Assembly (NCBI GenBank): GCA_003241475.1
Contig: QFQB01000009.1
Coordinates: forward strand, 1 to 49,861
DNA from: Micavibrio aeruginosavorus
Lineage (GTDB): Bacteria; Pseudomonadota; Alphaproteobacteria; Micavibrionales; Micavibrionaceae
Reading direction: 5' to 3'
Length of the DNA: 49,861 bases
Under the pieces are notes generated by a model. It saw nothing but the letters and a program-made list of their open reading frames with translations, was not told where the DNA came from and did not search any database. This document shows, in pieces, positions 34,083-41,814 of the stretch. Both the position numbers and the translations under genes were made by a program. Numbering within the stretch: the stretch's first letter is position 1; each line of letters opens with the position of its first letter.

Positions 34083-36272
34083 ATGCCTGACGAAGTCTTT
34101 ATGCCTGTCCTGAACCCGACCCTGAACCACGATGCCATGGCGCCGTTCGAGGGTTCGCCGCCGTTCAGGATCCATTCCGAATTCCAGCCGTCCGGCGACC
34201 AGCCCGCGGCCATCAAGAAGCTGGTGGAGGGGCTGAACGACGGCTTGTCGGATCAGGTGCTGCTCGGCGTGACCGGCTCGGGCAAGACCTTCACCATGGC
34301 GCATCTGATCGAGGAGACGCAGCGGCCCGCGCTCATCCTTGCGCCGAACAAGACCTTGGCCGCGCAGCTGTACGGCGAGATGAAGGCCTTCTTTCCCGAC
34401 AACGCGGTGGAATATTTCGTCTCGTACTACGACTACTACCAGCCCGAAGCCTATGTGCCGCGCACCGATACCTTCATCGAAAAGGATTCCAGCATCAACG
34501 AGCAGATCGACCGGATGCGCCACGCCGCGACGCGCGCGCTGTTCGAACGTAAAGACGTGATTATCGTGGCCTCCGTGTCGTGCATCTACGGTATCGGGTC
34601 CAAGGAAGATTATCAGGCGATGACGATCGACCTTCGCAAAGGCGACCGCCTCGACCGCCAGCAGCTGATCGCCAAGCTTGTGACGCTGCAGTACAAGCGC
34701 AACGACATCGCGTTCGAGCGCGGCTCTTTCCGCGTGCGCGGCGACACGGTGGAATTGTTTCCTTCGCACATGGAAGATTCCGCGTGGCGCTTTTCGCTGT
34801 TCGGAGACGAGATCGAGGAGATCGTGGAATTCGATGCGCTGACGGGGCAAAAGCAGGGCAAGCTCGATGGCGTGCGCATCTACGCCAACTCGCACTATAT
34901 CACGCCCGGCCCGACGATGGCGCAGGCGATCAAGCAGATACAGGCGGATTTGAAGTTGCGTCTGGCCGATCTGGAGCAGCAGAACAAACTGCTCGAGGCG
35001 CAGCGCCTCAACCAGCGCACAACCTTCGATATCGAAATGCTGATGGCGACGGGCGTGTGCGCCGGGATCGAAAACTATTCGCGCTATCTGACGGGCCGCG
35101 CGCCCGGCGAAGCGCCGCCGACGCTGATCGAATATCTTCCCAAGGATGCGATGATCATTCTGGATGAATCCCATGTGATGGTTCCGCAACTCGGCGCGAT
35201 GTACAAGGGCGACCGCGCGCGCAAAGAAACGCTGGTGGAATACGGCTTTCGTCTACCCGCCGCCATGGACAACCGCCCGCTCAAGTTCGAGGAATTCAAC
35301 GCGATGCGCGGGCAGATCGTCTATGTCTCCGCCACGCCCGGCCCGTACGAGCTGGAGCAGACGAACGGCGATTTCGCCGAACAGATCGTGCGCCCGACGG
35401 GCCTTATTGATCCGCCCGTGGAGATCAGGCCGACCGAGCATCAGGTGGACGATCTGATGTCCGAATGCCGCATCGTGGCGGAGAAGGGCGGGCGCGTGCT
35501 CGTCACCGTGCTCACGAAGAAAATGGCCGAAGACCTCACGGAATATCTGGTAGAGAACAATGTGCGCGTGCGCTACATGCACTCCGATATCGACACGCTG
35601 GAGCGGATTGAGATCATGCGCGATCTGCGCATGGGTGAATTCGATGTTCTGGTCGGCATCAACCTGCTGCGCGAAGGCCTCGACATTCCCGAATGCATGC
35701 TGGTTGCTATTTTGGATGCGGACAAGGAAGGCTATCTGCGCTCGCGCACCTCGCTGATCCAGACGATCGGGCGGGCGGCGCGGAACGTCGACGGCCGCGT
35801 GATCCTCTATGCCGACAGCATCACCAAATCCATGCAGGCCGCGATCGACGAGACGGACCGTCGCCGCGAAAAGCAAAAAGCGTACAACAAGGAAAAGGGC
35901 ATCACGCCCGCGAGCGTGAAGAAGAATATCAGCGAGGTTCTGCACAGCGTGTTCGAACGCGCCGACCATGTGGAGGCGGAGCGGAGCATCATGGGCATGG
36001 CGGAGCAGGATCAGGCCGCGTTCGACAATCCGGCGGCGTTTCAAAAACGCATCAAGCAGCTGGAAAGCGATATGCGCAAAGCCGCCGCCGATCTGGAATT
36101 CGAAGAAGCCGCGCGCATCCGCGATCAAATCCGCAAATTAGAGGCCGCAGATTTGGGGTTAACAGGTGTGATGACCAACCCGCGCCTTGCAAACGGGCGG
36201 AGCGTGAATTCTTCCGCGCCGACGAAGCCAAAGGATGGGAAGCATTTGTGTGGGATACTTCAGCCTTATTGA
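34083..36272 (+). CDS. uvrB: UvrABC excinuclease subunit B
   Basis: Damage-verifying helicase subunit of nucleotide excision repair. Walker A GVTGSGKT is near residue 66, followed by the beta-hairpin region VSYYDYYQPEAYVPRTDTFIEKD that inserts between DNA strands. DESH (ILDESHVMVPQ) is near 365, and motif VI (QTIGRAARNVDG) lies near 560. The C-terminal UVR helix pair EFEEAARIRDQIRKLE binds UvrC. About 40 extra residues follow it, and the last 25 bases overlap the next gene. The start is uncertain: ATGs at 34020, 34083 and 34101 are in frame and none has a strong ribosome site; I take 34083 because it leaves promoter space from the divergent gene. Confidence 0.96.
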   Translation: MPDEVFMPVLNPTLNHDAMAPFEGSPPFRIHSEFQPSGDQPAAIKKLVEGLNDGLSDQVLLGVTGSGKTFTMAHLIEETQRPALILAPNKTLAAQLYGEMKAFFPDNAVEYFVSYYDYYQPEAYVPRTDTFIEKDSSINEQIDRMRHAATRALFERKDVIIVASVSCIYGIGSKEDYQAMTIDLRKGDRLDRQQLIAKLVTLQYKRNDIAFERGSFRVRGDTVELFPSHMEDSAWRFSLFGDEIEEIVEFDALTGQKQGKLDGVRIYANSHYITPGPTMAQAIKQIQADLKLRLADLEQQNKLLEAQRLNQRTTFDIEMLMATGVCAGIENYSRYLTGRAPGEAPPTLIEYLPKDAMIILDESHVMVPQLGAMYKGDRARKETLVEYGFRLPAAMDNRPLKFEEFNAMRGQIVYVSATPGPYELEQTNGDFAEQIVRPTGLIDPPVEIRPTEHQVDDLMSECRIVAEKGGRVLVTVLTKKMAEDLTEYLVENNVRVRYMHSDIDTLERIEIMRDLRMGEFDVLVGINLLREGLDIPECMLVAILDADKEGYLRSRTSLIQTIGRAARNVDGRVILYADSITKSMQAAIDETDRRREKQKAYNKEKGITPASVKKNISEVLHSVFERADHVEAERSIMGMAEQDQAAFDNPAAFQKRIKQLESDMRKAAADLEFEEAARIRDQIRKLEAADLGLTGVMTNPRLANGRSVNSSAPTKPKDGKHLCGILQPY

Positions 36273-36706
36273 ACATTAAGGAGCCTGAAAATGATGGTTA
36301 CTCTGCAGGTTATAGTCTTTGGAAGGACTTGTCGGATGGATGGATCGAGGGGCCATATACAAATTTTATTCCGGCCCATGCCGCATTTGAGTTAGAAGCA
36401 TCTGTAGCAAAGATTAAAAGAAAAAATGGAAGCATGAATCCTGACTTTTATATTCTTGGGCCCAATGAAAAAATCTATGATATTACTTTAGAACTATTTA
36501 GAAAATCTTCGGATTTTCTCAGAATTGGAGGGTTTAACCTTCTTACAGGACAAGATTTAATTTTTGCAAGTATTGCATATCTTGAAAATGCTTATTTAGT
36601 TACGAAGGATCGTGCGTTTAAAACTCATGTGGCAAGTCACATCAAAGTTATTGATTTGAATGATAGTAAAAATAATCCTATTTATCGTAGAGAGTTTGGC
36701 ATTTAA
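36248..36706 (+). CDS. PIN-domain protein (probable toxin-type RNase)
   Basis: A 152-residue PIN domain read from GTG 36248, which has AAGGATGGGAAG upstream. Acidic residues of the PIN active site are visible: D3 (MWDTSALLNI), E48 or E50 (AHAAFELEASV), D103 (GQDLIFASIA) and D121 (VTKDRAF). PIN proteins are metal-dependent RNases, often toxins of type II systems. The first 25 bases lie inside the uvrB 3' end in another frame, and its stop overlaps the ATG of the zeta-like gene. Composition becomes visibly AT-richer than uvrB right after the uvrB stop, suggesting acquisition. No classical antitoxin precedes it. The frame stays open well upstream, but that part is antiparallel noise from uvrB coding. 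Confidence 0.8.
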   Translation: MWDTSALLNIKEPENDGYSAGYSLWKDLSDGWIEGPYTNFIPAHAAFELEASVAKIKRKNGSMNPDFYILGPNEKIYDITLELFRKSSDFLRIGGFNLLTGQDLIFASIAYLENAYLVTKDRAFKTHVASHIKVIDLNDSKNNPIYRREFGI

Positions 36707-37290
36707 TGCCTGATCCAACCCTTATCATCTTCGCAGGTGCGAACGGTTCCGGCAAAACCACGGCGGCGGAAGAATATTTAAAACAACCGGATGCGCCTTT
36801 TACGCATTTTATCAATACTGATGAAATCGCTCGCGGTCTTTCGCCCTTTGATCTCGACGCTGCTAGCATTCCTGCTGCACGGATTTTTTATCAGCGCTTT
36901 AGTGAATTTATCGCGGAAGGAAAAAGTTTTGCGATTGAAACGACCTTGTCTGGCGTAACGCATGCCAATCTTTTAAAGACAGCAAAACAGGCTGGCTATT
37001 TTATCTCAATGGTCTATTTTTATTTGCCGGACCCTCTTTTGAATGTGGCGCGGGTCAAGCTCCGCGTTGCACAAGGCGGACATGATGTTGCTGAAGAAAA
37101 CATAAAAAGACGATATAAAAGAAGCCTTTACAACCTTATGAACAAATATTGGGATTTGTGTGATATAATTCAGGTATATGATAAGGATAATATGCGCATA
37201 GCGCATAAAACCAGCATAGGGTTAAGCTTCAATCCTGAAAATGAGGATTGGAAAAAAATTAAGGAATACGCAAGTGAATACCATGAATGA
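36706..37290 (+). CDS. Zeta-toxin family P-loop kinase
   Basis: A 194-residue protein of the zeta/COG4185 group, P-loop kinases that in well-studied members phosphorylate UDP-N-acetyl sugars and block wall synthesis; many chromosomal relatives are untested. Walker A GANGSGKT is at 11-18. The substrate-side NTDEIARGL carries D39 and E40, and IETTLSG carries E78 with T79/T80. An arginine-rich region VKLRVAQGGHDVAEENIKRR at about 118-135 is the expected lid. It is translationally coupled to the PIN gene (TAATG) and to the small gene downstream (ATG before its TGA). AT-richer than the surrounding chromosome. Confidence 0.85.
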   Translation: MPDPTLIIFAGANGSGKTTAAEEYLKQPDAPFTHFINTDEIARGLSPFDLDAASIPAARIFYQRFSEFIAEGKSFAIETTLSGVTHANLLKTAKQAGYFISMVYFYLPDPLLNVARVKLRVAQGGHDVAEENIKRRYKRSLYNLMNKYWDLCDIIQVYDKDNMRIAHKTSIGLSFNPENEDWKKIKEYASEYHE

Positions 37291-37441
37291 AGAGACCAAA
37301 CCTGACCCGCAGACCATTCGTGCAGCTGTCCACTCGGCGGTTAAAAAGGCGCGTTTATACTCTACCAACATGGCCATATTGAAGGATGGAAAAGTTGTCG
37401 AAGTGACGCCGGATGAATATGAACGCGGTTTGAATCGTTAA
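37283..37441 (+). CDS. Small partner of the zeta-like protein, 52 aa
   Basis: ATG 37283 overlaps the zeta-like stop codon by a few bases, so translation is probably coupled. The product has a helix (TIRAAVHSAVKKARLYST, about residues 11-28) followed by a short hairpin AILKDGKVVEVTPDEY. In my knowledge small proteins with a DGKVV-x-x-(T/P)PE-like ending accompany COG4185 kinases, and they are presumed antitoxins. A longer frame begins at 37241 but would overlap the kinase by 50 bases. An antitoxin role is an inference. Confidence 0.7.
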   Translation: MNEETKPDPQTIRAAVHSAVKKARLYSTNMAILKDGKVVEVTPDEYERGLNR

Positions 37442-37493
37442 TCTTCCCTTCCTAACCAACCCATGCTATACTCATTCCATCAACACCACCCAT

Positions 37494-37520
37494 GCGCCCG
37501 CGAGAAGGGCGCTTTTTTTA
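37494..37520 (+). terminator. Rho-independent terminator after the PIN/zeta operon
   Basis: GCGCCC / GGGCGC stem with a 7-base loop and seven Ts, 52 bases after the small partner gene. It marks the end of the block that starts behind uvrB. Confidence 0.85.
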
Positions 37521-37539
37521 TGCCTTAAAAACCGTTTTC

Positions 37540-37655
37540 TTGGTCAATGTTTCACGCGTGAAATGCTGGTCGAAACTGTGTTTCACGGCGTGAAATTTTG
37601 GCCAACACGCTCCAAAATCTTGGTCGAAACGGCGGCGTTGACCAGCTTTAACCTT
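37540..37655. promoter_or_regulatory. Operator-like region with two palindromes and repeated TGGTC sites
   Basis: The palindrome TTTCACGCGTGAAA is at 37550-37563 and TTTCACGGCGTGAAA at 37581-37595, with centres about 32 bases apart (three DNA turns). TGGTC(A/G)A sites lie at 37541, 37567 and 37621, with an inverted TTGACCAGC near 37638. The region precedes the Phd-like gene. Such dyads before a Phd/YefM gene usually bind the antitoxin itself. Confidence 0.6.
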
Positions 37656-37688
37656 TCATCTTTTAACCATTTTATGAAGGAGCCTTCG

Positions 37689-37937
37689 ATGGCCTATTAT
37701 ATACACGCTTCATTGTATGAAGTGAAAACGAACCTGTCCAAATTCGTGCGCGCGCTGGACCGCGGGCTGACCGATTTCGTTATTATCCAGCGCTACGGGC
37801 GCAACATGGCCTATATGCGTCCGTTCAAGGACCGCACCGCCGAAAAGGTCCTCTGGCCCAAACAGCCCGCCGATTTCGAGATGTGGGAGCGCGCGGAATT
37901 TATCGAAGACGGGGGCAAGCCCAGCCGCAGGCCTTAA
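37689..37937 (+). CDS. Phd/YefM-like antitoxin-fold protein, 82 aa
   Basis: ATG 37689 has AAGGAG 7 bases upstream. The N-terminal SLYEVKTNLSKFVRALDRGL (about residues 7-26) and the next strand VIIQRYGRNMAYMRPF match the Phd/YefM fold: an amphipathic helix after a short strand, then a strand with a basic turn. The C-terminal half (KQPADFEMWERAEFIEDGG) would be the toxin-binding tail. No toxin gene follows; the next gene is an unrelated 174-aa protein. It may be an orphan antitoxin or a stand-alone repressor of its own palindromes. Confidence 0.68.
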   Translation: MAYYIHASLYEVKTNLSKFVRALDRGLTDFVIIQRYGRNMAYMRPFKDRTAEKVLWPKQPADFEMWERAEFIEDGGKPSRRP

Positions 37938-38014
37938 TGTCTTGACGGAGGGCGCGCGGCGGGACTAGGCTTTTTTCCTTAGTATAATATAAGAGTAAGC
38001 CGGAAAGTTTTGCC

Positions 38015-38539
38015 ATGCATCCTGTGTTTAGAAAAGCCGTGCAAGCCCTCTATGTGGAGGGCGTTCGCGCAAAATTTCTTTTTACCTTGGCGACATCGAC
38101 GCTGAACAAGCGCGAAGCCTGCGACGGCGCCAATGAATTCAATGAACGCATGAAGCGGTTTTTTAAAACGCTGGATAACGAGTATAGTTCGTCCGTTATG
38201 CTGTATCACCGCGACATGCTCGATGCAGACCAGAAATTGGGCGGCACGCCGGTAAGCTGGACCGGCTATATGGAGCGCATGCAGGCGATCATGCCCGATC
38301 TTCTGGAGCGCGCGGCATCCAATCCCGATCCGGAAGAGTCCAAATCCATGTCGCGCATCGCCTTTTCGGCGGGAGTATTTGCAAAATGGTATAATGCGCA
38401 GGACGATCGTTTGAAAAAACTGATTGATGCCACAGAGGGCGAGGCGAATTTCCGCGTGTATGCACAGGCCGCCTATCAGCATTCGGTGGGGCGCTATCTT
38501 TTGAAGGACGGGCGTTTGCCGCCGCTGCGTCCGTCATAG
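38015..38539 (+). CDS. Hypothetical protein, 174 aa
   Basis: A soluble, helical, moderately charged protein with the conserved-looking segments FLFTLATSTLNKREACDG (about residues 22-39) and YAQAAYQHSVGRYLL near the C-terminus. No signal peptide, membrane segment or known catalytic motif. The ATG at 38015 is preceded by an AT-rich 77-bp spacer without a strong ribosome site. It follows the Phd-like gene but is too long and dissimilar for a RelE- or Doc-type toxin. Family not recognised. Confidence 0.65.
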   Translation: MHPVFRKAVQALYVEGVRAKFLFTLATSTLNKREACDGANEFNERMKRFFKTLDNEYSSSVMLYHRDMLDADQKLGGTPVSWTGYMERMQAIMPDLLERAASNPDPEESKSMSRIAFSAGVFAKWYNAQDDRLKKLIDATEGEANFRVYAQAAYQHSVGRYLLKDGRLPPLRPS

Positions 38540-38550
38540 GCGCAAGAAAA

Positions 38551-38581
38551 CTCCGCCGCAGGAGGGATCGCCGCGGCGGAG
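38551..38581 (-). terminator. Terminator-like hairpin downstream of the SPFH gene
   Basis: CTCCGCCGC / GCGGCGGAG forms a 9-bp stem with a 13-base loop; on the minus strand it is followed by TTTTCTTG. It would end the leftward SPFH transcript. Confidence 0.7.
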
Positions 38582-38594
38582 CTGCTCTCGAGCG

Positions 38595-38630
38595 ATGCTG
38601 GTCAAACCAACATTAAGACATGACCAGCAT
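38595..38630. repeat. Inverted repeat ATGCTGGTC ... GACCAGCAT
   Basis: A perfect 9-bp inverted repeat with an 18-base spacer, 13 bases below the SPFH stop. Its GCTGGTC core matches the sites before the Phd-like gene, and TGACCAGCATTAACCT (38621-38636) matches the 37638 region at 15 of 16 bases. It may be a second hairpin of the 3' end or a protein-binding site. Confidence 0.5.
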
Positions 38631-38642
38631 TAACCTGTTGGG

Positions 38643-39557
38643 TTACGGCGTCAGGGCCGTTATCCCGCGCAGATCGGTGATGGAATTTCCGCCCTGTACG
38701 GCCGGAACATTTCCTTTCCATTTCTGCGTATACAGATAATCCTTCATGTTCTGCTGGCCGATGGCGGCGGAAATTACTTTGAATCCGTCGGCTTCGGCTT
38801 CCTTGATCGTCCGCGATTTATACGCTTCCGCATCCGTGGACAGGCGCGATGCGTCGGCGGTTGCGGTTGCGTCAACGACCTTCTTCTGCGCGTCGATGCG
38901 GGCGTTTTCCAGCTCGGTGCGCTTTCTGATCTGGTCGTTTTTCGCCTGCGATGCCCGCTCCACGCCTTTTTCGAATGCGTCGCTGAAGTCGAAGTTGGTC
39001 ATCTGCACGTCCCGAACCTCGATGCCGTACAGGCCGCGAACCTTGTTCGACACCTGTTTGGTCACCGCCGCCATGATCGCATTGCGGTTTAGAGCAACGG
39101 CTGTGGCGTCATATTGTCCCAGCGCGCCTTTGACCGAGTCGATCACGGCTGTTTGCATTTTGGCTTCCCAATCCGGGTTCTCGCGGGCAAGGCGGATCAG
39201 GCTACTTTCGGGAGCACGATACAGATACGACAGGTTCGCTGTAATAACCTGGTTGTCTTTGGTATATGTTTGCACATCCTGAAGATTCATCTGTTGGAAC
39301 GAAACGGGGAATTTCTTGACCGATTGCACGAACGGGATTTTGAAGTTCAGACCAGGTTTAACGATGTCATTCTGGTTCGTCGTGACCAGTTTCCCCATCT
39401 GGTATTCAAGACCGCGTTGCGTTTCATCGACCGAATAGGCCGATCCCATGATAACGGAAAGGCCGGCAAGACCGCCTGCAAGATAAGTGAATATCTTTTT
39501 CAGACCGCCCGGGTTAAAGCCGCCATCGTCGAACAGTTTTTCTTTGTACATAGACAT
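38643..39557 (-). CDS. SPFH/prohibitin-family membrane protein
   Basis: A 304-residue protein with one N-terminal membrane helix (FTYLAGGLAGLSVIMGSAYS, about residues 24-43) and an SPFH domain from about 45 to 210: VDETQRGLEYQMGKL, then PGLNFKIPFVQSVKKF. A coiled, charged helix (about 205-265) includes ARIDAQKKVVDATATADA. This is the layout of prohibitin/HflC proteins that form rings in the inner membrane and regulate FtsH-type proteolysis or lipid domains. It is alone, not paired as HflK/HflC, so it is closer to the prohibitin type. ACAGGGAGA precedes the ATG. The 5' spacer is long (see 39558-39978). Confidence 0.87.
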   Translation of the reverse strand: MSMYKEKLFDDGGFNPGGLKKIFTYLAGGLAGLSVIMGSAYSVDETQRGLEYQMGKLVTTNQNDIVKPGLNFKIPFVQSVKKFPVSFQQMNLQDVQTYTKDNQVITANLSYLYRAPESSLIRLARENPDWEAKMQTAVIDSVKGALGQYDATAVALNRNAIMAAVTKQVSNKVRGLYGIEVRDVQMTNFDFSDAFEKGVERASQAKNDQIRKRTELENARIDAQKKVVDATATADASRLSTDAEAYKSRTIKEAEADGFKVISAAIGQQNMKDYLYTQKWKGNVPAVQGGNSITDLRGITALTP

Positions 39558-39978
39558 AGGTTCGTAATCTCCCTGTAAGAAGTTTTTTTGGTTTCTTTTT
39601 GTTTTGGTTTTTTTGGCTTGAAACGCACTTAGCCTTTTGCAGGTTTTACAACGTGCAAAGATAAAAATGCCCGTGACGATGCAAGGCTGATTGCCTTTTT
39701 CTTCGCATGCGGGTTTTTATGACTGAGTGTGAGAAAAGCCTGTTTTTACGGCTTTATGACGTGATGATGAGTTTCATCTGTCTGGTTCTCCCTGTTAAAA
39801 CTTTTTTTATAGTTGGTTATCCATGACTCTACACAAATTTTGCAAAAAATCAACAAAAAGCGGAATTAACGAAATTTTATCGCACGACTGATGGAAAATG
39901 CTTGCATTTAAGCAGCGTTGGAACTTTACCGCTTATGCGGCGGTTGGCAGGACGCACGCAAAAGATAGGAGACAGCCT
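39558..39978. other. Long intergenic region between divergent SPFH and OB-fold genes
   Basis: A 421-bp AT-rich spacer. On the minus strand a 7-codon frame (MKLIITS, 39754-39777) follows a good ribosome site AACAGGGAGA. A similar ACAGGGAGA block recurs before the SPFH gene, each preceded by an A-rich tract. Between them AAAGCC/GGCTTT forms a weak hairpin (about 39735-39757). The + half up to the OB-fold gene is AT-rich promoter-like DNA. No RNA family was recognised. Confidence 0.45.
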
Positions 39979-40392
39979 ATGACGCAGCGAAAACAATGGG
40001 GCAAAAAAACAATTCTCGCCATATTAATGTTCACGGCATCATATCTGACAACCATTACAGTCAAGGCAAACGCGCAGGCCGAGGCCGGTTATCTTGGAAG
40101 CGATCTCGCACCCGTTCAAAAAGATGCTATTCAATTGAACGCCAATAGAACGGCCGTTATCACGGGAACAGTGAAAGAGGCGGATGAAAATTTCCTCATA
40201 ATTGATTCTGCCGGAAAAGAGATGAAGGTCATTCTGGACGATGTTCATCTGCAAAGTCCTGCAGATACGGTATTCGAACCGGGCATGATGGTCACGGTTG
40301 ATGGACGCATGACGGGGGATGATTTCGGAACGCCTGTCGTGAAAGCCGCAAGCGTGACGGCCACCGAAGCCAATCCGCAGCCGGCTCGGTAA
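39979..40392 (+). CDS. Exported OB-fold protein, 137 aa
   Basis: ATG 39979 has AGGAGACAG upstream; a longer frame starting at 39898 lacks a ribosome site. The N-terminus has lysines, then a hydrophobic stretch (ILAILMFTASYLTTITV, about residues 12-28) and ANAQA as the likely cleavage site. The mature part has five short strands (AVITGTVKEADENFLIID, KEMKVILDDV, MMVTVDGRM) typical of a bacterial OB-fold of the YgiW/DUF5666 kind. A periplasmic binding or stress role is plausible but not shown. The stop abuts the stop of the convergent gene. Confidence 0.72.
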   Translation: MTQRKQWGKKTILAILMFTASYLTTITVKANAQAEAGYLGSDLAPVQKDAIQLNANRTAVITGTVKEADENFLIIDSAGKEMKVILDDVHLQSPADTVFEPGMMVTVDGRMTGDDFGTPVVKAASVTATEANPQPAR

Positions 40393-41214
40393 TTACCAGT
40401 TCACGTAGTTGAGGTGTCTGCTGCCATCTTCGCGCGGCGCCACACGGTAAAGTGCGGGGTGAATGCAGTCGCGATCGAAAGCCGCTGGATCGCTGTGGTA
40501 TTCGGGCTTGTCGCGCAAAGGCAGGATGCGTAGCGGGATGTTCAAACTCAGGAAATCGAAATCGGCTCCGAAGAAAGAATTGTGATTTTGCACGTGTGGA
40601 AGAGCTTTGAATGCCAGTTCTTCTGCGCGTTTTTCCGTGACGGTCAGCACGCGCTCGTAGGGGCGCATTTCCGCGGTTGTCGCGGCGGTTCTTAAAGCCG
40701 TCACGATATCCATATTTTTGGACAGAGTTTTGACGGGCCATTTATAATCCTTGTCGGCAATCAGGCGTGCGCCTTCTTCCGATGGCGTGTATGACCATAT
40801 GGCGTGATAGGGAATGCCGTCCGGGCCTTTGTCTTTGCCGCCGATCGTCATCAAAATAATCTGCAATCCGTTGTGATCATCGACGGCGGCGGTGACGATC
40901 GGGCGTAACATGACATCCGGCGGTTCTAATTGCGATCCAAAGCGGCAGATGGGAATGATAGTGCCGGCTTCTTGTTCATAGAGGAATTTTATTTTCTCTA
41001 TGATCGGTTCTTGCATCTGCGGCTGAATCTGCAAAGCGGTGTAGGGGGTTGCGCTGAGCGATTTGGCGGGTGTGAGTTGTTCGACCGCGCGGGTTTTGTC
41101 GAAAAGTGCCGTCAGCGGCGGCGCACTCACAGAAGCAGGCTGGCGCATTTCCATCTGCTTTGGTCCTGTAAATTGTCCGGTGGTGTTGTCGAACAAATGA
41201 TTTCCCCTGAACAC
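40393..41214 (-). CDS. Hypothetical protein, 273 aa
   Basis: A 273-residue soluble protein; the first 60 residues look disordered (proline, serine, threonine) and the rest is mixed alpha/beta. Stretches such as IIPICRFGSQLEPPDVMLRPIVTAAVDDHNGLQ and AIWSYTPSEEGARLI are regular but match no family I know. There is no signal peptide. It lies between the OB-fold gene (convergent) and cspA, with the cspA terminator 105 bases upstream of its start. Confidence 0.65.
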   Translation of the reverse strand: MFRGNHLFDNTTGQFTGPKQMEMRQPASVSAPPLTALFDKTRAVEQLTPAKSLSATPYTALQIQPQMQEPIIEKIKFLYEQEAGTIIPICRFGSQLEPPDVMLRPIVTAAVDDHNGLQIILMTIGGKDKGPDGIPYHAIWSYTPSEEGARLIADKDYKWPVKTLSKNMDIVTALRTAATTAEMRPYERVLTVTEKRAEELAFKALPHVQNHNSFFGADFDFLSLNIPLRILPLRDKPEYHSDPAAFDRDCIHPALYRVAPREDGSRHLNYVNW

Positions 41215-41318
41215 TCTCTATAAAAAGCGTATGCGCTTTATTAGTAACGGGGAATGAAAATATTGTGTTTTCCACAGTGCTGCTTTGCATTTGATGCAGA
41301 GCACAATGGGGTGCAAAG

Positions 41319-41352
41319 AAAAACGGACGAAGAAAATTCTTCGTCCGTTTTC
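41319..41352. terminator. Long perfect hairpin terminator after cspA
   Basis: AAACGGACGAAGAA / TTCTTCGTCCGTTT pair over 14 bp with a 2-base centre. On the minus strand a TTTTTCTTT run follows, ending the cspA transcript. Confidence 0.88.
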
Positions 41353-41375
41353 GAATTTCCAAAATTCAAAGACGC

Positions 41376-41585
41376 TTACGCGGCTTGAATGTTTTCCGCA
41401 GCAGGTTTGCCTTTCTTCGGGTCAACCTTGATTTCGTAAATCACTTTTTGGCCTTCGTTCAGGCCGCGCAGGCCGGATTTTTCAACAGCGGAAATGTGAA
41501 CGAACACATCTGCGCCGCCTTCTTCAGGCTGAATGAAGCCGTAGCCTTTTTGCAGGTTGAACCATTTGACGGTACCGGTAGCCAT
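41376..41585 (-). CDS. Cold-shock protein (CspA family)
   Basis: A 69-residue single cold-shock domain, a five-stranded OB-fold that binds single-stranded RNA and DNA and melts mRNA structure. RNP1 KGYGFIQP is near residues 13-20 and RNP2 VFVHIS near 29-34; the start is MATGTVKWFNLQ. AAGGAGAC precedes ATG 41585. The frame continues upstream, but there is no reason to include it. A perfect TATAAT on the same strand about 90 bases upstream would give a leader of roughly 80 bases, and long structured leaders are usual for cold-inducible csp genes. Confidence 0.95.
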   Translation of the reverse strand: MATGTVKWFNLQKGYGFIQPEEGGADVFVHISAVEKSGLRGLNEGQKVIYEIKVDPKKGKPAAENIQAA

Positions 41586-41673
41586 AGTTTTAGTCTCCTT
41601 AGTCGTTTTCAAAAGTTTCGGATCATCACACCGCGTGATTTTCCTTGCTCGTCTGATTTCGGCTTGTGCCTGT

Positions 41674-41679
41674 ATTATA
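41674..41679 (-). promoter_or_regulatory. Candidate -10 of the cold-shock gene
   Basis: On the minus strand this reads TATAAT, 88 bases before the cspA ATG. No convincing -35 is at 16-18 bases, so the call is tentative. Confidence 0.4.
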
Positions 41680-41814
41680 GTGTAACCCTGGTCAAACCGA
41701 CTTTTTACCAACGCTAGGAATTTGCCGTCGTCGTAGGTCGTCGCTGTAGAGTTCGATATCAAACTGTTGGAATATTGCCTTTATTTTGGGATGCGGGTCA
41801 AGCCAATTTCGGCG

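Noticed and set aside
34056..35189. 377-codon frame antisense to uvrB
   Set aside because: Shadow of uvrB; no family signal.
35693..36247. Upstream extension of the PIN frame inside uvrB
   Set aside because: The PIN fold begins at the GTG at 36248 with its own ribosome site. The upstream part is basic and low-complexity and lies entirely within uvrB coding.
37689..38539. Toxin-antitoxin pair of the Phd-like gene with the 174-aa gene
   Set aside because: The 174-aa protein is too long and has no RelE, Doc or PIN pattern; the 77-bp gap lacks coupling. Treated as unrelated.
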